A DNA stretch of 64,000 nucleotides from Nitrosopumilus sp. b3 (GTDB lineage: Archaea > Thermoproteota > Nitrososphaeria > Nitrososphaerales > Nitrosopumilaceae). The notes under the pieces are model-generated. The model worked only from the letters and a program-made list of their open reading frames with translations, searched no databases and had not been told where the DNA came from. Shown piece after piece: positions 33,801 to 43,199 of the stretch. The stretch lies in NCBI RefSeq assembly GCF_014078525.1, contig NZ_MU078693.1, positions 62,001 to 126,000 on the forward strand. The letters are read 5' to 3'. Positions within the stretch are counted from its first letter, which is position 1, and every line of letters starts with the position of its first letter. Position numbers and translations under genes: made by a program.

Positions 33801-33911
33801 ACAAGATTTGTATTCAAATTATATATTAATTGCAGTGTATTTTTTTAGAAATTATTTTTTGAGTAAAAAATATTATAAAAATAAATGAAAATTGATTGTA
33901 TTAACAAATTT

Positions 33912-34220
33912 TCAAATAGGATCAGATATAATTTTGCGATAAGTGTGACCACAAAGATTGCATGTAATTCTAATTGATCTAACAGAAGCTCTACCTAGTC
34001 TAATTCTAGAAGTTATTCCAGGGGCAATAAATGACTTGCATTTTTTACAAAAAACCATCCTAAGTTCATAAGGCATTCGAATTTTATGTCTAGTACTTAT
34101 TCTTCTAGCAATATATGCTTGACGCTCAGAAAGCTTTGGGTTTGTTTTTGCATTAGTTATTGCATTTTCTATAAGAATTTGCATTCTCTCCATTGCAATT
34201 TTTCGTACGGCAGATTTCAC
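33912..34220 (-). CDS. rnp4: RNase P protein component 4 (Rpp21/Rnp4)
   Basis: Protein subunit of archaeal RNase P. 102 residues: helical N-terminus (RKIAMERMQILIENAITNAK), ISTRHKIRMPYELRMVFCKK and a zinc ribbon FCKKCKSFIAPG...ITCNLCGHTYRK. Length and ligand spacing match the family. It lies beside a tRNA gene. Confidence 0.92.
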   Translation of the reverse strand: MKSAVRKIAMERMQILIENAITNAKTNPKLSERQAYIARRISTRHKIRMPYELRMVFCKKCKSFIAPGITSRIRLGRASVRSIRITCNLCGHTYRKIISDPI

Positions 34221-34271
34221 AATACTGTCTGAAATTGGACCTAAAAATTAGTTCTCATTATAATGTAAAAA

Positions 34272-34345
34272 TGCAGTCAGCGGGATTCGAACCCGCGTCA
34301 CAGGGTTGGAAACCCCGAATACTAACCAGGCTATACTATGACTGC
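34272..34345 (-). tRNA. tRNA-Gly (anticodon UCC)
   Basis: On the minus strand a 7-bp acceptor stem GCAGTCA/TGACTGC, D arm GTAT/GTAT with a GG-containing loop, anticodon stem CGGGG/CCCTG with loop TTTCCAA (anticodon TCC), a 4-nt variable loop and T arm GCGGG TTCGAAT CCCGC. Discriminator A at 34272; no encoded CCA and no intron. Confidence 0.95.
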
Positions 34346-34367
34346 AACAGAATGAAAATTTCCGGTC

Positions 34368-35036
34368 CTACATAAAAATGGTTTTTTCGCACTCATAAAG
34401 TAGTCTGGCAACTACAACATGACCTTCAAATGATTCATCGCCAACAGAATACATTTCAGTGATTTTGTTTTCAATAAAATTAGAAAAATGTCCCTTCTGG
34501 AATCCCCCTACAACAATACAGGAATCATCAGACATCTTATCTGCAATTTTTTCATATGAACCAGGTTTTCCTTTTGTAGAAAAACCAATTACTTTGGATG
34601 GATTAATTTCATCAAGGAGTTCTGAAAAAGTTTTTTCTTTAATTTCTAGCAGTACTTCATTATTTGGCATAATTTTTTTATCTTGATAGAGTTTTTCTAT
34701 TACTCCTTCAAATCTATGATAAGATTTTGGAATGTGGACATTTTGACCAAAGTAAATTACTTTATCATCAAGTGTATGAATGTAAATTTTTATTTTGTTT
34801 TTAAGATATAATGGAATGGTAGTGGCCTCAAGAATTGAAAAATGGACTAAATCAGGCCTTCCTCTCTTCATTTCATTTTCAATTCCTCTCATAGCTGCAA
34901 AATGCCATGAATTATCTAGTAAAATTTCTGAAGGATGTTTACCAAGTTTTCTTGCATGGGAAATTACTGAAGGATGATCTTGTAGTTCATAAGGTACTAG
35001 TTCCAATGAAGATTCTGATAGAACTAAAGAAATCAT
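34368..35036 (-). CDS. nep1: Nep1 (Emg1) rRNA pseudouridine N1-methyltransferase
   Basis: SPOUT-class methyltransferase acting on 16S rRNA during small-subunit assembly. 222 residues: ISLVLSESSLELVPYELQDH, RRGRPDLVHFSI-like core RGRPDLVHFSILEATTIPLY, IYIHTLDDKVIYFGQNVHIP and the knot region IVVGGFQKGHFS. Complete and typical in length. Confidence 0.92.
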   Translation of the reverse strand: MISLVLSESSLELVPYELQDHPSVISHARKLGKHPSEILLDNSWHFAAMRGIENEMKRGRPDLVHFSILEATTIPLYLKNKIKIYIHTLDDKVIYFGQNVHIPKSYHRFEGVIEKLYQDKKIMPNNEVLLEIKEKTFSELLDEINPSKVIGFSTKGKPGSYEKIADKMSDDSCIVVGGFQKGHFSNFIENKITEMYSVGDESFEGHVVVARLLYECEKTIFM

Positions 35037-35037
35037 T

Positions 35038-36153
35038 TTAGTTTATCATTTCTATTTGATTTTTAAATTCAATCCAACCAGGTTTTGGTGTTCCATCGCT
35101 ATTGATCAATCCTGCGCTGCAGATATACTGATTTAATCTCTCAATTACATGCTCACTGCTTCCAAAACCGGAACCACCAACCGATAATTTGTCCTCACCA
35201 ATTTCATGTTCTTCAAATAGGCATGTTCCATCAGGTCTGTCATATTGCCTATACCAAGTAAAAAATTCTAATTCAGATTCATTTTCAGTGTAAAATTCAA
35301 ATGATTTTTCTAAGAATTCTGTTTGTTCTGTAGAATTTCCTCCAACAAAATCAGAGGTACTCCAGCTAAGTTCAAAAATTCCTACTTTTTTATCTCCTGC
35401 CAAATCAAAAACCTGTTGTAAATCTTCTTTTGCTTCCTGCGGAGTTTTTACAATGTCATTTAGAGTATCAACTGGTGAATAAGAGAATGCAACAAAGTCA
35501 CCCATGGCCAAATCAGTCACAATATATCTTAGATTTTTGTTTATCACTTGATGTAGGGCAAATGAATTTCCAATCTTGACATCAGGATGTTTTTCTTTAG
35601 TTTTTTCATAAACTCCGTTGAATAATTCCTTGTATACAGGTATATTTTGTTCATTAAATCTGAATTGAGATTCTGTCTGACCGGAAAGAATTACGGTATC
35701 AATGATATCATATCTTGATAATATCGCATCAAGCACACTAACAACTCTGTCTTCCCCAATTGAGATGATTGGTGGCTTTCCAATCCAACTTGGGAATGGT
35801 CCTAGTGTTTCACCATTAATTACAGAAAAGTAAAGAGTAACTTTTAGATTATTTTTTTTATTAAAGCTCATTAGTGCGTCTGATTGTTTCCAATCAAATT
35901 CTCCACGTACTGGTTCAACTAAATTCCAAAAAAGATAGACATTACTTCTTCCAATACCAGAGCTTGCAGCTTCGGAGTAAATTTGATCCAGGCTTTGTAG
36001 TGTAACTGATTGACTTGGAGAATTAACTACAAGGCCAATTTTTTCATTAGTTTCTTGTGGAGTGATTTGAGAATTTGGTATTGCTAAAACTGTTATTCCA
36101 ATTGCAATTATTACTGCTATGCCTGCAATTATGCCTACAAGTTTCTTGTCCAC
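35038..36153 (-). CDS. Membrane-anchored or secreted glycoside-hydrolase-like TIM-barrel protein
   Basis: 371 residues. An N-terminal hydrophobic segment (VGIIAGIAVIIAIGITVLAI) precedes a barrel with GRSNVYLFWNLVEPVRGEFD, a pattern common in GH clan-A enzymes. VILSGQTESQFRFNE and KKVGIFELSWST supply candidate acid/base and nucleophile glutamates at strand ends. Cysteines near the C-terminus may form a disulfide. Substrate is unknown; it could be inactive and bind glycans. It ends 1 bp before nep1. Confidence 0.65.
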   Translation of the reverse strand: MDKKLVGIIAGIAVIIAIGITVLAIPNSQITPQETNEKIGLVVNSPSQSVTLQSLDQIYSEAASSGIGRSNVYLFWNLVEPVRGEFDWKQSDALMSFNKKNNLKVTLYFSVINGETLGPFPSWIGKPPIISIGEDRVVSVLDAILSRYDIIDTVILSGQTESQFRFNEQNIPVYKELFNGVYEKTKEKHPDVKIGNSFALHQVINKNLRYIVTDLAMGDFVAFSYSPVDTLNDIVKTPQEAKEDLQQVFDLAGDKKVGIFELSWSTSDFVGGNSTEQTEFLEKSFEFYTENESELEFFTWYRQYDRPDGTCLFEEHEIGEDKLSVGGSGFGSSEHVIERLNQYICSAGLINSDGTPKPGWIEFKNQIEMIN

Positions 36154-36199
36154 ATGAATTCAAAATAAAAAGGAAGTAAAAAAGTTGTGATTCTGTTTT

Positions 36200-38851
36200 C
36201 TATCCAGAAGTACAACCACTGTATCCACATTCAATGCAGATACTACAACCTTCTACAAAGACTAGAGAGTTTTTGCATGTTGGACATAGACGATCTTCTG
36301 AAACCTCCTCATGTTTGAGAGGCTCCATAGTTATTTCTTCATCATGGACTTTTAATGCAAGTGATGCATTGACTTGAGATTTTATGTATGGATTTGTGAT
36401 ATTTTCAGTCACAAAAGCAGTCATGTATGCACTTGGTGATACCTCAAAGATCTTTGTTGCATTTTCGCTTGTCATGTGAAGGACTTGTTTGTGTCTAGAA
36501 CCGTCACGATAAACAGTCATTCCTTTTAGTCCTAGTTCGTGTGCAAGTAGATATGCAGACTTTACATCTTCTACTGTTACATCATATGGCATGTTGATTG
36601 TTTTTGCAATTGCATTTCCAATCCAGTCTTGCCATACACCTTGAGCCATCAGATGATCAGCCCAATGGATATCCATTGCTGTAACAAAGACATCTTGCAT
36701 CCATTGAGGAATCTCATCTAATCCTTTCAATGAACCATAGTTGTCTGCAATCTTTTCAAGAATTTCATCATTGTATAGACCAGCTTCTTTGAGAGCTTCT
36801 TCTAGAATCTTGTTTGTATAGAAGAATCTTCCAACGGTTACTCTCTTCTCAAATACTAGTGCAAATGCAGGTTCCATTCCGTTAGAACAGTCTGCAATCA
36901 TTGAGAGTGTTCCAGTTGGAGCTACAGTTGTAGTCAAGACATTTCTAATACCATGTTTTTTGATTTTATCAATGAGTGGATCCCATTCATATGAATGAGA
37001 TGTTTTTGGTTTCTCATAGTATCCAGAAATAGGAATCTTACCTTCTGGATATTCTGTTTTAGAACAGAGTGGGAACTCACCTCGAGATTTTGCAAGGGCA
37101 ACACTCTCCTCCATTGAATAGTATGACAGGGCTTCAGATAGTTTTGATTGTAGCTCATATCCTTCATGGGAATTGTATGGGATTTTTAGTTTGTATAAGA
37201 GATCAGCTACTCCCATCACCCCAAGTCCAATACGTCTTGATTCTTTTGATGCTACACTAATTTCTGGTACTGGATATGTGTTGACATCAATTATGTTATC
37301 CAAGAATCTTGTTGTCTTTCGTATTGTTTCTTCATATCTTTGCCAATCAAATTCATAAGTTCCATCTGCTTGTCTCTTTACAAGATTTACCAAGTTGATA
37401 GAACCAAGATTGCATGACTCGTATGGATAGAGACTTTGTTCACCACATGGGTTTGTTGCCCTTAGGGGTGCTTTTCTTGCTTTTGCAAATACATTGTACT
37501 TGTTAATTTGATCAAAGAAGATCAATCCAGGCTCTGCGCTCTTCCATGCAGAAAGTGCAATCAGATCAATTAGCTGGTGTGCATTGATTTCTTTTACGGG
37601 TTTTTTATCACGTGGACTACGTAAAACATAGTTGCCATCAGAAGTATTGACTAGTGCATGCCAAAAGTCTTCCCAGATACCAACACTTACGTTAAAGTTC
37701 TCTAAAATACCGGGTTCTGTTTTGTTTGTAATGAATTTTTCAACATCAGGATGCCATGCTTCAATAATTCCCATGTTTGCACCACGTCTTTTTCCACCTT
37801 GTTTGACTACCTCAGTTACAGTATTGATGATATTCATGAAAGATACTGGTCCTGATGCAACACCTGAAGTGGATGCTACAATATCGCCTTCCTCACGAAG
37901 ATCAGAATAGTTAATTCCTACACCTCCACCTGACTTGAAGATTAATGCTGCATCAGAAGTTGATTTCATGATTTGTTCCATTCCATCTTCCATTCCGAGT
38001 ACAAAGCACGCAGATAGTTGGCCTAATCTACCACCTGCATTCATCATTGTTGGTGAATTTGGTAGAAAGTCTTGTGCAACCATCAAATCAAAGTATTCGG
38101 TGATTTTGTCTGCATAACTATCAAGTTTCTTTGCTGCTAGTAATGTCAAAAGATCTTTGAAGCTAACTTTCATTTGACCTTTGTTTGCTAGAGTTACGTA
38201 GTGGTTGATTAAAGATCTAAAATGCCATTTGTTGAGGAAATAATTTCCTACTTTGAATTTATAATCAAATGCATCTAGTTTTTCAAGATACGAGTTTGCT
38301 TCTTCAATATCTTGTTTGATATTTCCTGATTTGTCAAAGACTTGTGAATCATAGAGAACATCACCGATTCCCACCAGGATTGCAACACGCTCAAACATTT
38401 GAGTTGGTGATTCAATGATTTCATTTTTTGAATTTCTGAAAAGATATCTAGATGCTAGAACTCTAAGACAATTCAGATCAAACTTTTTGGAAACAGGATC
38501 AAGGGTCTTTAGATTCAAGACCTTCATTTTCTCCTCTCTTAGCTTTCTTCGCTCATGTCTGTAAACAATGTATGCTTTTGCAATATCGCTATTTCCACTA
38601 TCAATTAAAGTAGATTCTACAATATCCTGGATATCCTCAACAGTAGGCGTCCTACTGCTTGTAAATCCTTGCTCAACTAGTTTGTTTACTACATTCTCTG
38701 CTAGTTGATCTGCCATACCACGATCGGCTTTAGAGGTGGCGGCCAATGCCCTGAATATGGCATTTGAAATTTTATTTTGATTGAAAGCCGTTACTGCGCC
38801 ACTGCGCTTACGGATCTCACTGATCGTATTTTCAATTTGTGAATTGTCCAA
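36200..38851 (-). CDS. nrdJ: Adenosylcobalamin-dependent (class II) ribonucleotide reductase
   Basis: Makes deoxyribonucleotides using B12, consistent with the cobalamin genes at the left end. 883 residues: an ATP-cone in residues 10-100 (RKRSGAVTAFNQNKISNAIF), N-terminal cysteine in GGRLGQLSACFVLGMEDGME, the catalytic NPCGEQSLYPYESCNLGSIN near residue 465, PTGTLSMIADCSNGMEPAF and a C-terminal CPTCKNSLVFVEGCSICIECGYSGC redox/zinc tail. No class Ib small subunit is present. A 212-bp leader separates it from the NrdD-like gene upstream. Confidence 0.95.
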   Translation of the reverse strand: MDNSQIENTISEIRKRSGAVTAFNQNKISNAIFRALAATSKADRGMADQLAENVVNKLVEQGFTSSRTPTVEDIQDIVESTLIDSGNSDIAKAYIVYRHERRKLREEKMKVLNLKTLDPVSKKFDLNCLRVLASRYLFRNSKNEIIESPTQMFERVAILVGIGDVLYDSQVFDKSGNIKQDIEEANSYLEKLDAFDYKFKVGNYFLNKWHFRSLINHYVTLANKGQMKVSFKDLLTLLAAKKLDSYADKITEYFDLMVAQDFLPNSPTMMNAGGRLGQLSACFVLGMEDGMEQIMKSTSDAALIFKSGGGVGINYSDLREEGDIVASTSGVASGPVSFMNIINTVTEVVKQGGKRRGANMGIIEAWHPDVEKFITNKTEPGILENFNVSVGIWEDFWHALVNTSDGNYVLRSPRDKKPVKEINAHQLIDLIALSAWKSAEPGLIFFDQINKYNVFAKARKAPLRATNPCGEQSLYPYESCNLGSINLVNLVKRQADGTYEFDWQRYEETIRKTTRFLDNIIDVNTYPVPEISVASKESRRIGLGVMGVADLLYKLKIPYNSHEGYELQSKLSEALSYYSMEESVALAKSRGEFPLCSKTEYPEGKIPISGYYEKPKTSHSYEWDPLIDKIKKHGIRNVLTTTVAPTGTLSMIADCSNGMEPAFALVFEKRVTVGRFFYTNKILEEALKEAGLYNDEILEKIADNYGSLKGLDEIPQWMQDVFVTAMDIHWADHLMAQGVWQDWIGNAIAKTINMPYDVTVEDVKSAYLLAHELGLKGMTVYRDGSRHKQVLHMTSENATKIFEVSPSAYMTAFVTENITNPYIKSQVNASLALKVHDEEITMEPLKHEEVSEDRLCPTCKNSLVFVEGCSICIECGYSGCTSG

Positions 38852-39063
38852 TATAATCTCCCCTCCATGCTTAGAATTAATGTGGATATAACTTGTGTGC
38901 TCGAAAAGTTTTGATCTTGTCCCGTTAATGAGTCAATTTTTTTAACACCGCTACTATGAAATTCATATTGGCATAACTTTTACAGTTTCAACGAAGATCG
39001 CCACATCGAATTATGATCTAAAAGAATTGAAAATGATCGTAACTAGTTTTTCATTTACGAATT

Positions 39064-41292
39064 TCAGACAACGTATGGGGACTTGCACTTGGGACACTTG
39101 TCATCAAATGGCTCATCCTTAAATCCACATTCACCACATATTGCAATTTTTCTTACAGGCTTGAAAGAAGTTGTAAGGGCTGCTGTTTTCTCTAGTGATT
39201 TTTTGATATCTGCAACCTTTGCATCACTGTCAATTTGTAAAGTTACTAGTAATCCTCCACTTAGAATTTTTGAGAGCTTGTTTGCCTCGGCTATAGGCTC
39301 ACTTTTGTTAGTAAAAGTGGCAATTTCAGAGGCATTAATCACTATTCCTTGGGAATAAGAATCACCCTCCATTGAATTTAAGGCAGAATTTTTGCCATAT
39401 TTTTCTCCATCTAAAGTAGCAAAACGAGTAGATGCTTCAGTTTCAGTCATACAAATTGCAACAGTATCACCCAACTCTTTGCCTTTTTTGGATCCAACAT
39501 CAACTGCAGTTTCAATTACCTTATGAAGAATATCACGTCCTTCTTTGTTATCTTGGAATCCAAGTATGTTAAAGACAGATTCTTTGAGTCCTACCAGATT
39601 TACAACAAGTGAAACTGAACTTCGTTGCATGTACTGTGTGTTCTTTGCAAGGATTGGGTTTAGTCCTCTTCTTGTAAGATCTGAGATCTCTTTCTTTCTT
39701 AATGCCATAGATGCTAATGCAGGCTTCATTAATAATGCCAATCTTGCTCTAAAGTAAGTTTCATCTTTGTTTGATTCAAATGCGAGTCTTGGAAGATTGA
39801 TTGAAACAGATTCCAAATTTATTGAAAGTGGGGCTGTAACTTTTGTAGATCCATTTGTAACACCAGAGCTAGAAGTTTGACCCTTTGCAAACATTACGTG
39901 TCCGCCAATAGAAATAATTTCAGCTATTGATTCGGAAATATCAGTAATTTTTCCTTTGTCTGCATCAATTATCAAACCAATTTTTGGAATAGGAGTTATC
40001 TTTGTGTAATTTTTGTATGCATTAATAATTGAATTAATTATTTTTGCATCAGTTCCTAATTGCAATCTAATTGAAACCTTTGTGCTTGTTTTGTTATATT
40101 TTGCAGTTGTAGATGCAGTCGCAAATGCATCTGTGAGTTTTTGTTCTAGTTCTGGAAGTGACTTTGAATGTTTTGTGAATAATTGCACCAAGCCATCAAT
40201 TACAACTTCTTGTGAAGCCTCTTTTGAAAGAAGTGCAATAACAATAGATAATGAGCTTGTAATCTCATCTAGTTGTTTTGATGCAGGAATTCTTGATACA
40301 TCAAGATATTTTCCGCCAAGATTAATTCCATCTTCGATTAATTCTTTTACGTTTACAAATATTGTATCAGGAATCATAGACCAAATTCCAGGATTCGTGA
40401 TATGCAAGTCTCCAGAAAGATGAGAGTCTGCTACATCTTTTGGTAGGATGTTTGTAAGCAGATGCTCAGCAAATACTTTTTGTCCTGTGTTAAAGAGAAG
40501 TCCTTCAGCACCGTTGTCCACATTATCTAGATTAGAGATCATCTCCTGGACATCATACACAGGCAGGCCTAGGCGTGCAAGTTTGTTCCTATATTCCTCA
40601 TGACCGTGCTCAAGGAGAACAGAATTTACCATTTCTCTGATAAGTGAGCCTGTAAGATAGGTAGTCTGATATTTGTAAATTCTATTTTCAACTTCTTCAG
40701 TTATTTTTTGTGCAAGCTCCAATGGGAGGCTTCCTTCACGAACTAGTGATTGAATAATTTTGTGTGAATTAAATTCCTCAATTGATTGGTGTGATGTTCT
40801 AACATACATTTTTCCACTTTCAATAATTGATCTTTCCTCGATTTGTCTTGCCAAACTCAAAACAAGTTTTCCAAGATTTGTAATGGTGTATCGTCTTTCA
40901 GATTTGTTTAGTGCAACAAGTGATTGTCTGAGTAATTTTCTCAAGTGGTATGCAAATTTACCACTCTCTTTTTTGGATTTGAATCCGGCCAGAGATTTTA
41001 ACTCTGAATAAGTTAATGGTCCTTTAGAATTTAGGATTCTGAGAATATCAATTCTGTTAGGACTAGCCATGACAGAGAAGATCATTCTGACACGTTTTGA
41101 TGTAGATTGTAAAATACCACTTCGCTTTGGTGAAGAGTCAGAGTCCATGTCAGATTCTAATTCTAGATCATCGTCATCGTCTTCATCTAATCCAACATCA
41201 ATATCTAATTCTAAATCCTCATCACTCATTTTCATGTTTTTTTTCTTGACTAAGGAGTAAATAAGACTTGTGTCGAGATCATTTCTGAACAT
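39064..41292 (-). CDS. HTH / ATP-cone / degenerate NrdD-like protein, probable RNR regulator
   Basis: 742 residues (723 if the ATG at 41235 is used; TTATTTAC about 25 bp upstream fits that start). Order: acidic leader (DEDDDDDLELESDMDSD), winged helix (MIFSVMASPNRIDILRILNS, FAYHLRKLLRQSLVALNKSE), an ATP-cone at about residues 155-250 (MYVRTSHQSIEEFNSHKIIQ), an anaerobic-RNR-like barrel, and a zinc ribbon ICGECGF...KCPKCKSPYVV. The NrdD HIHD region reads HITN, the barrel has only one cysteine (VAICMTE), and the C-terminal glycyl-radical loop is absent; the chain ends at the ribbon. It is therefore not an active reductase. Position next to nrdJ and the HTH suggest nucleotide-sensing control of nrd genes. 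Confidence 0.8.
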   Translation of the reverse strand: MFRNDLDTSLIYSLVKKKNMKMSDEDLELDIDVGLDEDDDDDLELESDMDSDSSPKRSGILQSTSKRVRMIFSVMASPNRIDILRILNSKGPLTYSELKSLAGFKSKKESGKFAYHLRKLLRQSLVALNKSERRYTITNLGKLVLSLARQIEERSIIESGKMYVRTSHQSIEEFNSHKIIQSLVREGSLPLELAQKITEEVENRIYKYQTTYLTGSLIREMVNSVLLEHGHEEYRNKLARLGLPVYDVQEMISNLDNVDNGAEGLLFNTGQKVFAEHLLTNILPKDVADSHLSGDLHITNPGIWSMIPDTIFVNVKELIEDGINLGGKYLDVSRIPASKQLDEITSSLSIVIALLSKEASQEVVIDGLVQLFTKHSKSLPELEQKLTDAFATASTTAKYNKTSTKVSIRLQLGTDAKIINSIINAYKNYTKITPIPKIGLIIDADKGKITDISESIAEIISIGGHVMFAKGQTSSSGVTNGSTKVTAPLSINLESVSINLPRLAFESNKDETYFRARLALLMKPALASMALRKKEISDLTRRGLNPILAKNTQYMQRSSVSLVVNLVGLKESVFNILGFQDNKEGRDILHKVIETAVDVGSKKGKELGDTVAICMTETEASTRFATLDGEKYGKNSALNSMEGDSYSQGIVINASEIATFTNKSEPIAEANKLSKILSGGLLVTLQIDSDAKVADIKKSLEKTAALTTSFKPVRKIAICGECGFKDEPFDDKCPKCKSPYVV

Positions 41293-41339
41293 TTTGGATC
41301 AGTTTTGTAATTTACAGATCAATAATTTGAAACTCAAAT

Positions 41340-41370
41340 GGTATTTTTTTAAAAAAAACTAAAAAAATGA
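41340..41370 (-). terminator. T-rich terminator after the small zinc-ribbon gene
   Basis: On the minus strand two T tracts (T7 at 41361-41367 and T8 at 41351-41358) follow the stop at 41393, preceded by the short inverted repeat GATCTAAAAAGATC (41381-41394). Archaeal termination at T runs is well known. Confidence 0.5.
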
Positions 41371-41392
41371 TCCACTTTAAGATCTTTTTAGA

Positions 41393-41554
41393 TCACTTTT
41401 CTTGAACATCAAGTGAGAATTCTGATGTAGAAAGTTTCTGTCCACATGATGGGCATTTGCCATTAGTTGGATTCAAAACATCTTTTAGCGATTTTAACAT
41501 TTTCATATTTGTGATCTTCTCTCCACATTTTCCACATGTAATTTCTACAGACAT
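41393..41554 (-). CDS. Small zinc-ribbon protein, 53 aa
   Basis: ATG at 41554 to TGA at 41393. The peptide begins MSVEITCGKCGEKITNMKML and continues NGKCPSCGQKLSTSEFSLDV, a four-cysteine zinc ribbon. No enzymatic domain. Located just upstream of the NrdD-like gene on the same strand but separated by a terminator. Probably a nucleic-acid- or protein-binding accessory. Confidence 0.7.
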   Translation of the reverse strand: MSVEITCGKCGEKITNMKMLKSLKDVLNPTNGKCPSCGQKLSTSEFSLDVQEK

Positions 41555-41624
41555 GAAGATGATCAGTTATGCAAAATTATTAAGAATCAATTATGATTTT
41601 TTTTAATAATTCAAACAAATTATT

Positions 41625-41993
41625 TTACTGTTTTTTAATGATGATTCCACATCCATCCTCAAAACCAGTAATTTTGGCTTTGGTTCCAATTGGAAGATCT
41701 GCAGGGGTTGCAATTCCTGCCATAAATCCAGAAATTCTCAAATCAGAGTCATCGAGTTTCATTACAACAAAGGCGTATGGAGTGTATTTTTCAAAGCCTG
41801 CAGGTGCTACGGTAATTATGGTGTATGTGGCAATTGTGCCTACACCATCTAAAATTACATCTTCAAATCCTTGACTGCCACATTTTAGGCAATAATATGC
41901 AGTGGATAAGTGAAGATAGCCACATTTAGTACATTTGTGAGTTAAGAGTTTGCCTTGTTTGGCATATTCAATTAGTTGTTCTTCAATAGTCAT
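41625..41993 (-). CDS. DUF35 OB-fold zinc-ribbon protein, thiolase partner
   Basis: 122 residues from the ATG at 41993 (MTIEEQLIEYAKQGKLLTHK). Rubredoxin-like ribbon THKCTKCGYLHLST..YCLKCGSQGF, then an OB fold (GVGTIATYTIITVAPAGF, YAFVVMKLDDSDLRISGFMA). In archaea DUF35 proteins bind acetoacetyl-CoA thiolase and channel product to HMG-CoA synthase. It starts 1 bp after the thiolase stop, fitting that role; HMG-CoA synthase is not adjacent. Confidence 0.88.
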   Translation of the reverse strand: MTIEEQLIEYAKQGKLLTHKCTKCGYLHLSTAYYCLKCGSQGFEDVILDGVGTIATYTIITVAPAGFEKYTPYAFVVMKLDDSDLRISGFMAGIATPADLPIGTKAKITGFEDGCGIIIKKQ

Positions 41994-41994
41994 G

Positions 41995-43158
41995 TTATAC
42001 ACTTTGGAATACATGAACTGCACAACTTGCACCAGTTGCACCAAAGTTATGAGTTAAACCAATTTTTGCATCTTTAACAGTTCTTTCACCAGCTTTTCCA
42101 GTTAGTTGATCAAATACTTCTACTACTTGTCCAACACCTGTTGCGCCAATTGGATGTCCTTTTGATTTAAGACCACCTGATGGATTAATAGAAATGTCAG
42201 AATTTAATTTTGTTCTGCCTTCACGAACAGCTTGAATACCCTTACCTTTTTCAAAGAATCCCAAGTCTTCAGTGTCAACAACTTCTGCAATTGTAAAACA
42301 GTCATGTACTTCTGCAAAGTCAACATCTTTGGCAGTTATTCCTGCCATTTTGTATGCGTCTGCTGCTGCAATCTTTGTACTTGGAATAGTTGTCATGTGT
42401 TCACGTCCTTGCAATGCAGCAGGTGAACCACCTCTTCCTGAACCGATCACTTCAACATAGTCACCACCATGTTCTTTTGCAAACTTTTCAGAACAAAGAA
42501 TAACAGAACTTGCACCATCAGAGAAAGGACAGCAATCATAAAGTTTTAGAGGACTTGCAACTACTGCAGATTTCATTACATCATCAATAGTAATTTTCTT
42601 TTGCATGTGAGCTTTTGGATTAAGAAAACCATTCTCATGATTCTTTACTGCAACTGCTGCAAAATCTTCTTCAGTTGCATCAAACTCATTGAGATATGCT
42701 CTTGCCATTGATGCAAATAATCCAGGAAATGATGCACCAGCTTGACCTTCATAAAAAAAGTCTGAACAATATGCAAAGTAAGTTGTAGTCCATTCAGTTC
42801 CTGTGTGAGTTACTTTTTCAACACCAGTAACTAGCAGACAATCATAAAATCCTGCTGCAACATTGGCATATGCTTCTCTAAAAGATACAGAGCCACTTCC
42901 ACATGCAGACTCTATTGTTAATGATGGTTTATCTGGAATTCCCAATCTACTCATTAAGACAGGACCAATATGGACCTGTTTGTCAGCAACACCAAAGACG
43001 TTAGAAATGTAAGATGCTTTGATGTCCTTTGGAGAAATACCGGCGCTATCTATGGCTGCAACTGATGCCTGAGTAGTGATATCAGCAATGCTTTCAGATA
43101 ATTTTCCATATTTGGTACTACCAGCACCAAGAACGCAGACCTTTTCCACAAATGTCAC
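41995..43158 (-). CDS. Thiolase (acetyl-CoA C-acetyltransferase type)
   Basis: 387 residues, GTG start. Nucleophilic Cys in IESACGSGSVSFREAYANVA near residue 85, VHDCFTIAEVVDTEDLG (His) and GGLKSKGHPIGATGVGQVVE (catalytic His). SCP2-like thiolase branch typical of archaea. It could serve isoprenoid synthesis, or the acetoacetyl-CoA cleavage step of the 3-hydroxypropionate/4-hydroxybutyrate cycle. Divergent from the topoisomerase-like zinc-ribbon gene with about 41 bp between the preferred starts. Confidence 0.9.
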   Translation of the reverse strand: MTFVEKVCVLGAGSTKYGKLSESIADITTQASVAAIDSAGISPKDIKASYISNVFGVADKQVHIGPVLMSRLGIPDKPSLTIESACGSGSVSFREAYANVAAGFYDCLLVTGVEKVTHTGTEWTTTYFAYCSDFFYEGQAGASFPGLFASMARAYLNEFDATEEDFAAVAVKNHENGFLNPKAHMQKKITIDDVMKSAVVASPLKLYDCCPFSDGASSVILCSEKFAKEHGGDYVEVIGSGRGGSPAALQGREHMTTIPSTKIAAADAYKMAGITAKDVDFAEVHDCFTIAEVVDTEDLGFFEKGKGIQAVREGRTKLNSDISINPSGGLKSKGHPIGATGVGQVVEVFDQLTGKAGERTVKDAKIGLTHNFGATGASCAVHVFQSV

Positions 43159-43171
43159 TGACCCAAGTCCC

Positions 43172-43179
43172 TATAAAAA
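43172..43179 (+). promoter_or_regulatory. TATA box between thiolase and zinc-ribbon genes
   Basis: TATAAAAA at 43172-43179 is centred about 25 bp before a TTG at 43200, which supports that codon as a leaderless start. The thiolase GTG at 43158 would use an overlapping minus-strand element (TTTACTAAA, near 43184-43192), so two divergent promoters interlock. Confidence 0.5.
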
Positions 43180-43199
43180 TCGTTTTAGTAAATTCATCA

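Noticed and set aside
39064..41292. Functional anaerobic ribonucleotide reductase
   Set aside because: No glycyl-radical loop, no catalytic cysteine pair and no NrdG activase nearby.
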